A DNA stretch of 64,000 nucleotides, from the NCBI GenBank assembly GCA_947448725.1, contig CANFOM010000005.1, positions 62,001 through 126,000 of the forward strand, given 5' to 3'. Below the pieces are notes generated by a model that saw only the letters and a program-made list of their open reading frames with translations, made no database searches and was not told where the DNA came from. Below are positions 28,127-36,774 of this stretch, one piece after another. A program made the position numbers and the translations under genes. How positions within the stretch are numbered: position 1 is the first letter of the stretch; the number at the start of each line of letters is the position of its first letter. The stretch comes from Bacteroidota bacterium (GTDB taxonomy: Bacteria > Bacteroidota > Bacteroidia > Chitinophagales > Chitinophagaceae).

Positions 28127-29671
28127 ATGAAAAATATTTTTTACTTAAATACTAGCACAAAAACTATTTTTATTTTTTGTTTGGCATTTATTTTGTCAAC
28201 GCTTCTACTACAAAACAATGTAGCCGCACAAGAAAAATTATATCAAGAACTATACCGCCCTCAATATCATTTTAGTCCTAAAACAAATTGGACCAACGAT
28301 CCTAATGGATTGGTCTATGTTAAAGGGGTGTATCATCTATTTTATCAATATAATCCCTTTGGAAATGTTTGGGGCCATATGACCTGGGGTCACGCCACCA
28401 GCAAGGATTTAATTCATTGGGCTCATCAGCCCATTGCTATTCCAGAAGAAAAAGATACGATGATATTTTCTGGTACTTGTGTATACGACCAGAATAATTC
28501 TAGCGGATTAGGCACCCAACAAAAACCACCCATGGTAGCTATTTATACAGGCCATGTTAAGGATGTTAATCAGTCTCAGCATGTTGCATTTAGTATTGAT
28601 GAAGGTAAAACATGGAAAAAATACAATAAGAATCCAATTTTAGATTTAGGTAAAAAAGATTTTAGAGACCCAAAAGTTTTTTGGTATGCACCCAAAAAAT
28701 ATTGGGTGATGTGTGTTAATTTACCACAAGAACATCAAGTACAATTTTACTCCAGTGCTAATTTATTAAACTGGAAATTTTTAAGTGATTTTGGTCCAAA
28801 AGGGGATACCACGGGTGTTTGGGAATGCCCCGATTTGGTGCAAATTCCTGTGCTTAATTCTACCCATAAAAAATGGTTATTGCAGGTTTCCATGAGTGAA
28901 AAAATGCAATACTTTATGGGCGAATTTAATGGCGTAAATTTTATCTTAGACAGCAATCAAAAAACAATACTAAGACCTAATGCAGGACCAGATTATTATG
29001 CTGGTATTACTTATGGTCAATTGCCTGCCAATCATCTTCCAACAAGTATAGCCTGGGCAAATAATTGGAGCTATGCTGGTAATATTCCTACTAGTCCTTG
29101 GAAAGGCGCTATGACATTGCCTAGAAATTTATGGGCAGAAAATACAAATGGAGTTTGGCAATTAATTCAAAGGCCTATTGCCAATTTAAATTCATTAAGA
29201 AAAAAATTAGCATATCAAAAAATAGCCACGGAGGTAAAAGACGAAACTATATCCTTAGAATCCATTGGTATTAATACAGATGTGTATGAATGTGATTTTG
29301 AATTAAGCAGTGCTAGTACAGAAAAAGTGGGCATCAGCGTACTCAATGATAAATTTAGGGGGGTAGAAATTGGCTATGAACCTATCCTTAAAAAAGTGTA
29401 TATCAATCGTACTAAAACAAATTCTTTCTCAGAAAAAAATTTCGCGGACCTACGTTATTTTACTGCACCCATCAATAATACAACGGATAAAATTAAATTT
29501 AAGGTGTTTGTAGACAATAGTATTATAGAAGTGTTTGTCAATGAGGGTGAATCTGTATTTACCCTTCAAGCCTTTCCTGTTCATAGCGATAAAAACATTA
29601 AAATAATAAATACTACTACGCCCGGCTCAGTAAAAAATTTACAAATTTATCCGCTACAATCTATTTGGTAA
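28127..29671 (+). CDS. Secreted GH32 glycoside hydrolase (levanase/invertase-like)
   Basis: A 514-residue fructan- or sucrose-hydrolysing enzyme with a signal peptide (hydrophobic residues about 13-33, ending VAAQ). The five-bladed propeller carries the three catalytic acids: WTNDPNGLV (nucleophile Asp58), FRDPKV (transition-state stabiliser Asp181) and WECPDL (acid/base Glu233). The C-terminal beta-sandwich covers about 365-514. It follows the sugar porter by 23 nt, forming a release-then-import pair. Exo-levanase/inulinase versus invertase cannot be decided. No SusCD of its own is adjacent; the SusCD locus is 12 kb away. Confidence 0.94.
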   Translation: MKNIFYLNTSTKTIFIFCLAFILSTLLLQNNVAAQEKLYQELYRPQYHFSPKTNWTNDPNGLVYVKGVYHLFYQYNPFGNVWGHMTWGHATSKDLIHWAHQPIAIPEEKDTMIFSGTCVYDQNNSSGLGTQQKPPMVAIYTGHVKDVNQSQHVAFSIDEGKTWKKYNKNPILDLGKKDFRDPKVFWYAPKKYWVMCVNLPQEHQVQFYSSANLLNWKFLSDFGPKGDTTGVWECPDLVQIPVLNSTHKKWLLQVSMSEKMQYFMGEFNGVNFILDSNQKTILRPNAGPDYYAGITYGQLPANHLPTSIAWANNWSYAGNIPTSPWKGAMTLPRNLWAENTNGVWQLIQRPIANLNSLRKKLAYQKIATEVKDETISLESIGINTDVYECDFELSSASTEKVGISVLNDKFRGVEIGYEPILKKVYINRTKTNSFSEKNFADLRYFTAPINNTTDKIKFKVFVDNSIIEVFVNEGESVFTLQAFPVHSDKNIKIINTTTPGSVKNLQIYPLQSIW

Positions 29672-29675
29672 TAGT

Positions 29676-29683
29676 TAACTTTG
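29676..29683 (+). promoter_or_regulatory. Candidate -7 box of kdnB
   Basis: TAACTTTG fits TAnnTTTG exactly, 5 nt after the GH32 stop codon and 37 nt before the kdnB ATG; no convincing -33 element is seen at the usual distance. Confidence 0.4.
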
Positions 29684-29720
29684 TTAAATTAGTAGGGTTC
29701 AAAAAATTAATTGAAAATAT

Positions 29721-30794
29721 ATGCAATTTCGCAATTTTAAAATGGTCGACTATGTAGTGTATGGTCGTGGTTCCTTTAATCAAGTAGATGAAATTATTGC
29801 TCCACATCGTAAAGGGAGCTTTCCAATGATATTTTTTCTAGATCATTTTTTTATTGGCAAGCCTTTGGCCAGTAGAATACCTTTAAGAGGAAAGGATAAG
29901 ATTGTGTATGTAGATGTAACCCATGAGCCTAAAACTAAACAAGTAGATGCCTTAGCTGCCGAGTTAAAAGCCGAGTTTGGAGAAGTGAGCGGTATTATTG
30001 GTATTGGGGGAGGTTCTACTTTAGATTTGGCCAAAGCAGTTTCTTTAATGATGACCAATCCAGGTTCTTCAGCCGATTATCAAGGCTGGGATTTGGTAAA
30101 ATTACCTGGTGTTTATAAAGTAGGTATTCCTACCTTAAGTGGAACAGGTGCCGAAGTAAGTAGAACAACAGTACTTACGGGGCCAACACGTAAATTAGGC
30201 ATGAACTCCGATTTTACTCCATTCAATCAAATTGTATTGGATCCTGAATTAACTAAAAATGTTCCTGCCAATCAACGTTTTTATACGGGTATGGATTGTT
30301 ATATACATTGCATCGAAAGTTTAGAAGGTACTTTTTTAAATGAGTTTAGTAAAAGTTATGGAGAGAAAGCATTGGATTTGTGTCAAAAAATATTTGTGCA
30401 TAAAGACAAGTGGGATGAGGAAAGCGACGATCAATTAATGATGGCTTCTTTTGCTGGAGGAATGAGCATTGCCTATAGCCAAGTGGGGGTAGCCCATGCA
30501 GTTAGTTATGGCCTTAGTTATTTATTAGGTACCAAACATGGCATTGGTAATTGTATTGTTATGAATCACTTAGAGGAATATTATCCAGCAGGGGTAAAGG
30601 AATTTAAATATATGGTAGAGAAAAACAACATAGAAATTCCAACGGGTATTTGTGCCAATTTAACGGAGGAGCAATTTGATACAATGATAAATGTTTCTCT
30701 AGGTATGAAACCTTTATGGGAAAATGCATTAGGCCCTAATTGGGAAAGCATTATTAACAAAGAAAAATTGCGCGAACTATACGGGAAATTGTAA
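29721..30794 (+). CDS. kdnB: Iron-containing alcohol dehydrogenase, KdnB-like Kdo 8-oxidase
   Basis: A 357-residue group III (iron-dependent) alcohol dehydrogenase. From memory it closely matches Shewanella KdnB, which oxidises the C8 hydroxyl of Kdo so that the aminotransferase KdnA can form 8-amino-Kdo. Shared features: N-terminal YGRGSFNQVDEI near residues 14-25, GIGGGSTLDLAKAVSLMM near 97 (nucleotide binding), GTGAEVSRTTVL near 140, GMDCYIHCIESLEGTFLNEF near 190 (metal ligands) and SYLLGTKHGIGNC near 270. kdsB lies 3 kb upstream on the same strand, consistent with this role. kdnA is not in the window. General family is certain; the specific oxidase role rests on recalled similarity. Confidence 0.78.
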   Translation: MQFRNFKMVDYVVYGRGSFNQVDEIIAPHRKGSFPMIFFLDHFFIGKPLASRIPLRGKDKIVYVDVTHEPKTKQVDALAAELKAEFGEVSGIIGIGGGSTLDLAKAVSLMMTNPGSSADYQGWDLVKLPGVYKVGIPTLSGTGAEVSRTTVLTGPTRKLGMNSDFTPFNQIVLDPELTKNVPANQRFYTGMDCYIHCIESLEGTFLNEFSKSYGEKALDLCQKIFVHKDKWDEESDDQLMMASFAGGMSIAYSQVGVAHAVSYGLSYLLGTKHGIGNCIVMNHLEEYYPAGVKEFKYMVEKNNIEIPTGICANLTEEQFDTMINVSLGMKPLWENALGPNWESIINKEKLRELYGKL

Positions 30795-30855
30795 AGAAAT
30801 AAATATAACTATTTCGAAAAATTTATAATTTTTTGAATAAATCATAAGAGGGTAT

Positions 30856-30896
30856 TTATATAAATTCTTTTATTTAATAAATAAGAATTTATATAA
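30856..30896. repeat. AT-rich perfect inverted repeat between convergent genes
   Basis: TTATATAAATTCTT (30856-30869) is matched exactly by AAGAATTTATATAA (30883-30896) around a 13-nt spacer. It lies between the convergent kdnB and nfu-type genes and could act as a weak bidirectional terminator or mRNA-stabilising hairpin; it lacks GC and a clean T tract. Confidence 0.5.
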
Positions 30897-30899
30897 TAT

Positions 30900-31499
30900 C
30901 TACTCTGCTTCTGCGACTACTTCTTTTACTTCAGGTATCATGCGTTTCATCATTCCTTCAATACCTGCTTTTAAAGTAACCATGCTAGAAGGGCATCCGC
31001 TGCAAGAACCTTGCAACATTAAATTAACAACGCCGTCATTATAACTTTTAAATTGTATAGCCCCGCCATCCATTTCAACTGCGGGCTTTACATAATTTTC
31101 TAATAATTCTTTTACACGTTTTACCACATCATCATCATCTGCATGAACAGTATTGGTAGCTTCTTGTTTAATTTTTGCTACTTCTTCCTCATTCACTACT
31201 ACGCCACCTGCTTCTAAATATTCTTTCAAAAAGGTTTTAATGGTAGGAATTACATCTTGCCAATCTTCATTTTCAGTGGCCTTAGTAAGTGTAATAAAAT
31301 TACTTGCTATAAAAACACTTCTTATAAATGGAAAACTAAATAATTCTTTTGCCAAAGGAGAAGCGATGGCTAAGCTTTCATCGGCTATATCGATACTCTT
31401 TCCAGGATACAATAGTTTGTTGGCGACAAACTTCATGGTTTCTGGATTAGGGGTCATTTCGGTATAAATGCTTACAATGGTATTGCCTGTGGTAATCAT
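30900..31499 (-). CDS. NifU/Nfu-type iron-sulfur scaffold protein
   Basis: About 199 residues from ATG 31499. The N-terminal Nfu_N domain (TEMTPNPETMKFVANKLLYP) and the C-terminal NifU-like domain with the cluster-binding CSGCPSS motif (MLQGSCSGCPSSMVTLKAGIEGMMKR) are both present. Such proteins deliver [4Fe-4S] clusters to target enzymes. A TTG start at 31529 would be possible but lies within a TAATTTTG promoter-like box (complement of 31526-31533), so ATG 31499 is preferred. It is the downstream neighbour of the helicase gene but has its own promoter. Window clients could include the radical/Fe-S enzyme RlmD; that is speculation. Confidence 0.9.
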   Translation of the reverse strand: MITTGNTIVSIYTEMTPNPETMKFVANKLLYPGKSIDIADESLAIASPLAKELFSFPFIRSVFIASNFITLTKATENEDWQDVIPTIKTFLKEYLEAGGVVVNEEEVAKIKQEATNTVHADDDDVVKRVKELLENYVKPAVEMDGGAIQFKSYNDGVVNLMLQGSCSGCPSSMVTLKAGIEGMMKRMIPEVKEVVAEAE

Positions 31500-31603
31500 A
31501 ATTGCTCTTTTTGGTAGAATTGAAAACAAAATTAATCAAAAAGCTTAGGTTGCAACCTGCTTTAAGCTGGATAAGGCTTTATTTTTCCGATATCGAAAGA
31601 AGA

Positions 31604-33940
31604 TTAAGGGACGATACTCAATTTGGCATAGTTGAGCATGATCTTTTTCTCACCATTTTTATCAAAAAGGATCACTGCTATGGGGTTGTGGGCAGATCCT
31701 TCAATTTCTTTGATGACGCCAAATCCAAATTTTTGATGTTCAATTTTGAAGCCAGCTTCTAAGGCAGAAGGATCACAGGGGGTAAAATTAGCCGACGGAA
31801 TATGATTTTTATTGAGGGTATGCGGTGCCACAACCGGTAAATAGCTAGGCTTGGAACCCTCGGGTTTTTTACTCGTTGTTTTTTCTGGATCATTCCAACT
31901 TTTATTATTACCGCCATGCATTCTATCATAAGCCGATCCCCAACCTGAACTTTGGTTGCGTGCCCCACCACCCGAACTTGTTTTATCAATTTGATCTTCG
32001 GGCATTTCATCAATAAATCGGCTTGGATCATTTTGAACCAATTGTCCATAACGATACCGGGTATTGGCATAAGTTAGCCACAAATGTTTTTTAGCTCTTG
32101 TTACAGCTACATAAAATAATCTTCTTTCTTCTTCCAATTCTTCACGGGTATTCACACTCATGCCACTTGGAAATAAAGATTCTTCCAAGCCTACTAAAAA
32201 TACACAAGCAAATTCTAATCCTTTGGCGGCATGAACCGTCATTAATTTTACAGTGTCTTCATTGCCTGTTTCATTATCAGCATCGGTAATTAAAGTAATT
32301 TGTTGTAAGTAAGTGCCTAGTCCAATATCTCCTAATTCCCCATCTTCATTGCTAGGACTTTCGGTCCATTCTTTGATAGAGTTTAATAACTCTTGAATGT
32401 TCTCGTAACGCGCCAATCCTTCTGTTGATTTATCGGTAAATAATTCTTTAACGATATTAGTATGTTTACCAACTTGTACTGCCACATCATAGGCATTGTG
32501 CTTGGTTAGCTGATTTTGAAAATACTTAATCATCGTAACAAATTCTTCAATAGCCTTAAGTGTTCCCGCTTTAAAACCAAAACCTTTTGCTTTTTCCAAC
32601 ACCTCAAAAAAAGTAATATTTTGTTCTCCTGCAATCACCAAACATTTTTCCATCGTGGTTTTTCCAATTCCACGTGCAGGATAATTAATGATTCTTTTTA
32701 AACCCTCTTCATCTTTGGTATTCACTATAATACGTAAGTACGCGATATAATCTTTGATTTCTTTTCTTTGATAAAAGCTAAGCCCGCCATATATTTTATA
32801 AGCAATCCCAGTTCTTCTTAAGCTTTCCTCAAAGGACCTACTTTGTGCATTGGTGCGGTATAAAATGGCGAAGTCTTTATTGTAAAAATGATTTCTTAAT
32901 TTATTTTCCTGAATGGCGTCGGCTATAAACTTTCCTTCGTCATTGTCCGTCATGGTACGAACTAATTTTATTTTATCTCCCGCTTCATTTTCGGTCCAAA
33001 GCTCTTTTGGAATTTGACCAATATTATTTTTGATGACATGATTCGCCACTCCAATAATGGATTGACTACTTCTGTAATTTTGTTCCAGCTTAACAAGCTT
33101 TACATCGTCATAATCTTTTTGAAACTGTAAAATATTTTCAATGGTAGCGCCACGGAAACTATAAATACTTTGCGCATCATCGCCTACCACACATAAATTT
33201 TCATGCACGGCTGCTAGTAGTTTGGCAATTTGATACTGTACGGGATTGGTATCCTGATACTCATCAATTAATATATATTTAAACTTATGTTGGTATTTAT
33301 GCAATACTTCTGGGAAGTTGTTTAATAGCTCATGCATTTTAAATAATAAGTCATCAAAATCCATGGCACCATTTTTAAAACATCTAGCTGCATAGCTTGC
33401 ATAAATTTCTGCAATGGCTGGTCGATTTGATCTGGCATCCTCTTGTTTCAAAAAAGTATCTAGTGCATATTCAGAGGGGCCAACTAATGCATTTTTGGCA
33501 GCAGAAATTCGGTTGTGTACAATATTGGGCTTGTATAATTTATCATCTAAGCCCATATCATTGACTACTGCTTTTATTACCGAACGAGAGTCGTCTGTAT
33601 CATAGATGGTAAAGCTTTTAGGATAACCCAATTTATCACCTTCAGCTCTTAATATTCTAGCAAATACACTGTGAAAAGTACCTATGTATAAATTGCGTGC
33701 GTCCGTATTACCTAGTGCTTTTTCGACACGCTCTTTCATTTCTGCAGCAGCCTTATTGGTAAAAGTGAGGGCCAATATATTAAATGCATCTACACCACTG
33801 TGCATCAAATGAGCAATACGTGTAGTTAACACTTTTGTTTTTCCACTTCCGGCTCCCGCTATAATCATCAAGGGGCCCTTTAGATGTAAAACGGCCTCTT
33901 TTTGCTTTTCATTTAACCCATTTAAATACGCTTCTTGCAT
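31604..33940 (-). CDS. UvrD/PcrA-type ATP-dependent DNA helicase
   Basis: A superfamily 1A 3'-5' helicase of about 778 residues. Motif I AGAGSGKTKVLTTRIAHL lies near residue 30, motif II LIDEYQDTNP near 217, motif III GDDAQSIYSFRGA near 247, motif IV/V TVHAAKGLEFACVFLVGLEE near 555 and motif VI YVAVTRAKKHLWLTY near 595. A flexible glycine/asparagine-rich linker (SSGGGARNQSSGWGSAYD) precedes the C-terminal FGFGVIKEIEG Tudor-like RNA-polymerase-binding segment of PcrA. It acts in excision repair and conflict resolution. A GTG at 33955 is an alternative start, but the TATCTTCG box (complement of 33945-33952) ends 4 nt before ATG 33940, favouring ATG. Confidence 0.95.
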   Translation of the reverse strand: MQEAYLNGLNEKQKEAVLHLKGPLMIIAGAGSGKTKVLTTRIAHLMHSGVDAFNILALTFTNKAAAEMKERVEKALGNTDARNLYIGTFHSVFARILRAEGDKLGYPKSFTIYDTDDSRSVIKAVVNDMGLDDKLYKPNIVHNRISAAKNALVGPSEYALDTFLKQEDARSNRPAIAEIYASYAARCFKNGAMDFDDLLFKMHELLNNFPEVLHKYQHKFKYILIDEYQDTNPVQYQIAKLLAAVHENLCVVGDDAQSIYSFRGATIENILQFQKDYDDVKLVKLEQNYRSSQSIIGVANHVIKNNIGQIPKELWTENEAGDKIKLVRTMTDNDEGKFIADAIQENKLRNHFYNKDFAILYRTNAQSRSFEESLRRTGIAYKIYGGLSFYQRKEIKDYIAYLRIIVNTKDEEGLKRIINYPARGIGKTTMEKCLVIAGEQNITFFEVLEKAKGFGFKAGTLKAIEEFVTMIKYFQNQLTKHNAYDVAVQVGKHTNIVKELFTDKSTEGLARYENIQELLNSIKEWTESPSNEDGELGDIGLGTYLQQITLITDADNETGNEDTVKLMTVHAAKGLEFACVFLVGLEESLFPSGMSVNTREELEEERRLFYVAVTRAKKHLWLTYANTRYRYGQLVQNDPSRFIDEMPEDQIDKTSSGGGARNQSSGWGSAYDRMHGGNNKSWNDPEKTTSKKPEGSKPSYLPVVAPHTLNKNHIPSANFTPCDPSALEAGFKIEHQKFGFGVIKEIEGSAHNPIAVILFDKNGEKKIMLNYAKLSIVP

Positions 33941-33944
33941 ACGG

Positions 33945-33952
33945 CGAAGATA
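33945..33952 (-). promoter_or_regulatory. -7-like box immediately before the helicase start
   Basis: On the minus strand TATCTTCG (one mismatch to TAnnTTTG) ends 4 nt before ATG 33940, suggesting transcription starts at the start codon. Confidence 0.4.
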
Positions 33953-34020
33953 CACTTCAATTGTTTGATTATAATTGCTGGTGGAAAACTAAAAAGAAAA
34001 AAGTAGAGAAACTTTTTCAT

Positions 34021-34053
34021 AAAAAAACCCCCTCGATTGCTCGAAGGGGTTTT
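34021..34053 (-). terminator. Intrinsic terminator of the OmpA-like gene
   Basis: On the minus strand AACCCC-TTCGA pairs with TCGA-GGGGGTT (arms within 34026-34053, one mismatch, 4-nt loop) and is followed by a run of seven T. It lies 55 nt beyond the OmpA-like stop codon and ahead of the helicase gene. Confidence 0.82.
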
Positions 34054-34107
34054 ACAATTTATTGAAATTTATAGATGACCCCTACTTTTAACGATAGAGG
34101 AAATAAA

Positions 34108-34998
34108 TTATTTTTTCTCTAACAATTTAAAGAACTGATCTAATTGAGGAAGAATAACAATTCTTGTTCTACGATTAGCGGCTCTATGCTCTGGTGAATC
34201 ATTTTCGGCAAGTGGAATGTATTCACTTCTTCCTGCTGCAGTCATACGCTTAGGATCAATACCATAAGTTTCTTGTAATACACGAACAATAGTGGTAGCA
34301 CGCTTCACACTTAAATCCCAGTTGTCTTCCATTAGGTTACCAGAACTAATAATTTGCTTAGAATCGGTATGCCCTTCTACCATAAATTCAATATTTGGTT
34401 GAGCAGCCAATACCTTAGCCACTTTTCCTAATACTATCTTAGCTTTATCTGTTATATTAAAGCTGCCACTTTTAAATAATAATTTATCTGAAATGTCAAC
34501 ATATACAACTCCTTTATCCACTTTTACATTAATGTCGTTATCATTTAAATCTCCGATAGCGCCTTTCAAGTTCATCACCAAATTCATGTTGATAGAATCT
34601 TTACGTGCCATAGAGCTTTGCAAACCCTGAATGTACAAATCCTTAGCACCAATATTGTCTAATGATTTTTTAATACTTTCAGCTTGAGCGCCAGATACCA
34701 CAGACATATCTTTCAATTGACTTAAAACAACATTGTTATTAGATCTTAAAAATTCAACTTGTTTGTTTAAATCGTCAATGGTTGATTGTAATGATTTTGT
34801 TTTATCACTTGCTTTTTCAGCATCAGATTTACTTTTTGTAATAGCATCTTGTGCGTCACGGTACTTTCCTTGTAATTCTGCATAAGCGCCATTTAATTGG
34901 CCAAATTTTGCTTCTGCTTCTTGCAATTTTTTAGGACTTACGCAAGAATAAGCACCTAGACTAACAATAGCAAGGGCTAAAAAAATTTTACTTTTCAT
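34108..34998 (-). CDS. OmpA-family lipoprotein
   Basis: A 296-residue outer-membrane lipoprotein. The signal peptide ends in a lipobox (LGAYSC, lipidated Cys19). Residues about 24-105 form a long coiled coil (LQEAEAKFGQLNGAYAELQG, DKTKSLQSTIDDLNKQVEFL). The C-terminal 120 residues are an OmpA-like peptidoglycan-binding domain with FMVEGHTDSKQI near 205, NWDLSVKRATTIVRVLQ near 226 and AAGRSEYIPLAENDSPEHRAANRRTRIVI near 257. It tethers the outer membrane to the wall. The gene is monocistronic with its own terminator. A palindrome TCACCT-A-AGGTGA (35028-35040) lies in its leader, just after a TATTTTTA -7-like box (complement of 35045-35052). Confidence 0.93.
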   Translation of the reverse strand: MKSKIFLALAIVSLGAYSCVSPKKLQEAEAKFGQLNGAYAELQGKYRDAQDAITKSKSDAEKASDKTKSLQSTIDDLNKQVEFLRSNNNVVLSQLKDMSVVSGAQAESIKKSLDNIGAKDLYIQGLQSSMARKDSINMNLVMNLKGAIGDLNDNDINVKVDKGVVYVDISDKLLFKSGSFNITDKAKIVLGKVAKVLAAQPNIEFMVEGHTDSKQIISSGNLMEDNWDLSVKRATTIVRVLQETYGIDPKRMTAAGRSEYIPLAENDSPEHRAANRRTRIVILPQLDQFFKLLEKK

Positions 34999-35027
34999 AT
35001 TTTATCTTTTTTATTGAATATTAAACT

Positions 35028-35052
35028 TCACCTAAGGTGAGGTGTAAAAATA
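35028..35052 (-). promoter_or_regulatory. Candidate promoter and palindromic leader of the OmpA-like gene
   Basis: TATTTTTA (complement of 35045-35052) resembles the -7 box. Six nucleotides downstream lies the palindrome TCACCT-A-AGGTGA (35028-35040), placed at the expected transcription start, where it could be an operator or a 5' hairpin. Confidence 0.35.
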
Positions 35053-35096
35053 CAAATATTGTTTAAATGGTTAAACAATATTTTGTTAAAGCACCT

Positions 35097-35660
35097 CTAG
35101 TTTTCTATGTCTTCGGTAATCCCTAAATTAGATATATATCCTTGAAAATCCTTAAAAAATTGGACAATTTTATACTTATCAGCCTTTTCATCCTCAGCAA
35201 CAAAAAAGGGTTCAGCAAAAACCACTTTGCGACTTGCGTAATCAAGTCCCACCATCACAATCGGGACATTGGCATTTTTGGCAATATGATAAAAGCCCGA
35301 CCTAAGCTTGGTCACTTTTTTACGGGTTCCTTCTGGAGACAAAGCCAAGTGAAACCTCACTTTTTTATTAAATAGGGCCACTACCTGGTCCACCATATTG
35401 TGTTGCTGATGGCGGTCAACCGGATAGGCACCTAAATACCTCAATAACCAACTAAGCGGCGGCCAAAAAAGTTCACTTTTCCCTAAAAAATGAACAAATT
35501 CAAAATGCATTTTTTTACGAATGGCTAATCCTACAAAAAAATCAAAACTATGGGTATGCGGTGCTACTATAATAATAGTCTTAGGCAATTCAAAATGAAA
35601 TTTTCCTTCAATTTTCCAACCCCGTACATTAAATAACCACCAGGCAAGTAATTGTTGCAT
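35097..35660 (-). CDS. PlsC-like acyltransferase, short form
   Basis: A 187-residue glycerolipid acyltransferase-like protein with the classical H-x4-D block APHTHSFDFFVGL near residues 33-45 and the SPEGTRKKV block near 109-117, both needed for acyl-CoA/ACP-dependent transfer to a lysophospholipid or related acceptor. There is little outside the catalytic core and no obvious full transmembrane segment, only a hydrophobic N-terminus. A TAACTTTA box lies in the minus-strand leader. Gene order mnmH - this gene - OmpA-like is same-strand with gaps of 53 and 98 nt. The exact acceptor is unknown. Confidence 0.83.
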   Translation of the reverse strand: MQQLLAWWLFNVRGWKIEGKFHFELPKTIIIVAPHTHSFDFFVGLAIRKKMHFEFVHFLGKSELFWPPLSWLLRYLGAYPVDRHQQHNMVDQVVALFNKKVRFHLALSPEGTRKKVTKLRSGFYHIAKNANVPIVMVGLDYASRKVVFAEPFFVAEDEKADKYKIVQFFKDFQGYISNLGITEDIEN

Positions 35661-35713
35661 AAATTATAAAACTAAAGTTAATGAATAATAGCAACTTTTA
35701 ATAGTGATCTGCA

Positions 35714-36772
35714 TCACTTATTTAGCTTTTCAATTAATCCTGCATTCATTAAGGGGTCTACTTTTTCGGAAAGGATCGGAATTAATTCTATTTTGGGAAG
35801 GGTTTCCTTATTTGCATTTTTTTCATACCACTTATCATAGTACTTTAACAATATAAAAAATGCCTCTTTAAATTCTCCTTCTATAATATGATTGATCGCA
35901 GTTTTAGTTTCCAGCCCACCTAATCTTTTTTGAATTCTTAAAGTAGCATCCATTAAACTTTGTTTGTCAAATTTTCCATAGCCTTCTAAAATAAAATCAA
36001 GTCTTTCTTCAAATGGTATCGTTAAAAAATAACAAGTACTATTTCTTATTAATTGAAATAAAGGGGTTGGAATTAATACAGTACCAATTCTTTGGCTTTC
36101 ATCTTCGATCCAAATAGGCGCTTTATTTTTATTTTGTTCAAGAAGAGAATGGGCCAATCTATTTTCAAACATTTCTTGACTGGGTTGAATGGGCTGTCCG
36201 ATGGCACCATAAGCAGATCCTTTATGATGGGCTAAGCCTTCTAAATCAACAACGCTTAATTTTCTTTTTTGTAATTCTTGTAAAATTTCTGTCTTACCTG
36301 AGCCAGTATAACCGCCCAATACCTTAAATGGATAAGGCAAATTAAATTGTGCTAATACCCAATTTCGATAAGCCTTATAACCACCAGTAAGTTGAATCAC
36401 CTTATAACCGTATAAATCTAATAACCAGGCTACTGCTGCACTACGCATGCCTCCTCTCCAACAATGGATGAAAATAGTTGGCTTGGTGCTTGCATTATTT
36501 TTTTGTTTTTCATTGATCCAAGATTCTACCGTTTCAATCATACCAAGCATCTTGTTTCCAAATAGAGGCAGCCCCGCTTTGATAGCTGCTTCTCTACTTT
36601 GTTTTTTATAAGTGGTACCAATAATAGCACGCTCTTCATTACTAAATAAAGGAAGATTATAAGCAGTGGGTATATGTGCATGTTCAAATTCGCCAGGACT
36701 TCGAACATCAATTATAAGCCCATGAGAAATTTGCGCTATCAATTCATCGATATTAATTTTTTGAACTGCCAT
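35714..36772 (-). CDS. mnmH: tRNA 2-selenouridine(34) synthase MnmH
   Basis: A 352-residue enzyme with an N-terminal rhodanese domain (IDVRSPGEFEHAHIP near 21-35; active-site Cys104 in FIHCWRGGMRS) joined to a P-loop domain (GGYTGSGKTEIL, residues 153-164). This is the MnmH/SelU architecture: it geranylates 2-thiouridine at tRNA position 34 and replaces sulfur with selenium from selenophosphate. Both key motifs are intact. No selD or selA is in the window, so a selenium source must be elsewhere or only the geranylation/thio step is used. Its ATG lies 2 nt after the stop of the glycosyltransferase gene, so the pair is probably co-transcribed. Confidence 0.92.
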   Translation of the reverse strand: MAVQKINIDELIAQISHGLIIDVRSPGEFEHAHIPTAYNLPLFSNEERAIIGTTYKKQSREAAIKAGLPLFGNKMLGMIETVESWINEKQKNNASTKPTIFIHCWRGGMRSAAVAWLLDLYGYKVIQLTGGYKAYRNWVLAQFNLPYPFKVLGGYTGSGKTEILQELQKRKLSVVDLEGLAHHKGSAYGAIGQPIQPSQEMFENRLAHSLLEQNKNKAPIWIEDESQRIGTVLIPTPLFQLIRNSTCYFLTIPFEERLDFILEGYGKFDKQSLMDATLRIQKRLGGLETKTAINHIIEGEFKEAFFILLKYYDKWYEKNANKETLPKIELIPILSEKVDPLMNAGLIEKLNK

Positions 36773-36774
36773 GT

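Noticed and set aside
26757..29671. Horizontally acquired island carrying the sugar porter and GH32 genes
   Set aside because: The genes look out of place between kdsB and kdnB, but there are no repeats, integrase or obvious composition break, so I do not claim transfer.
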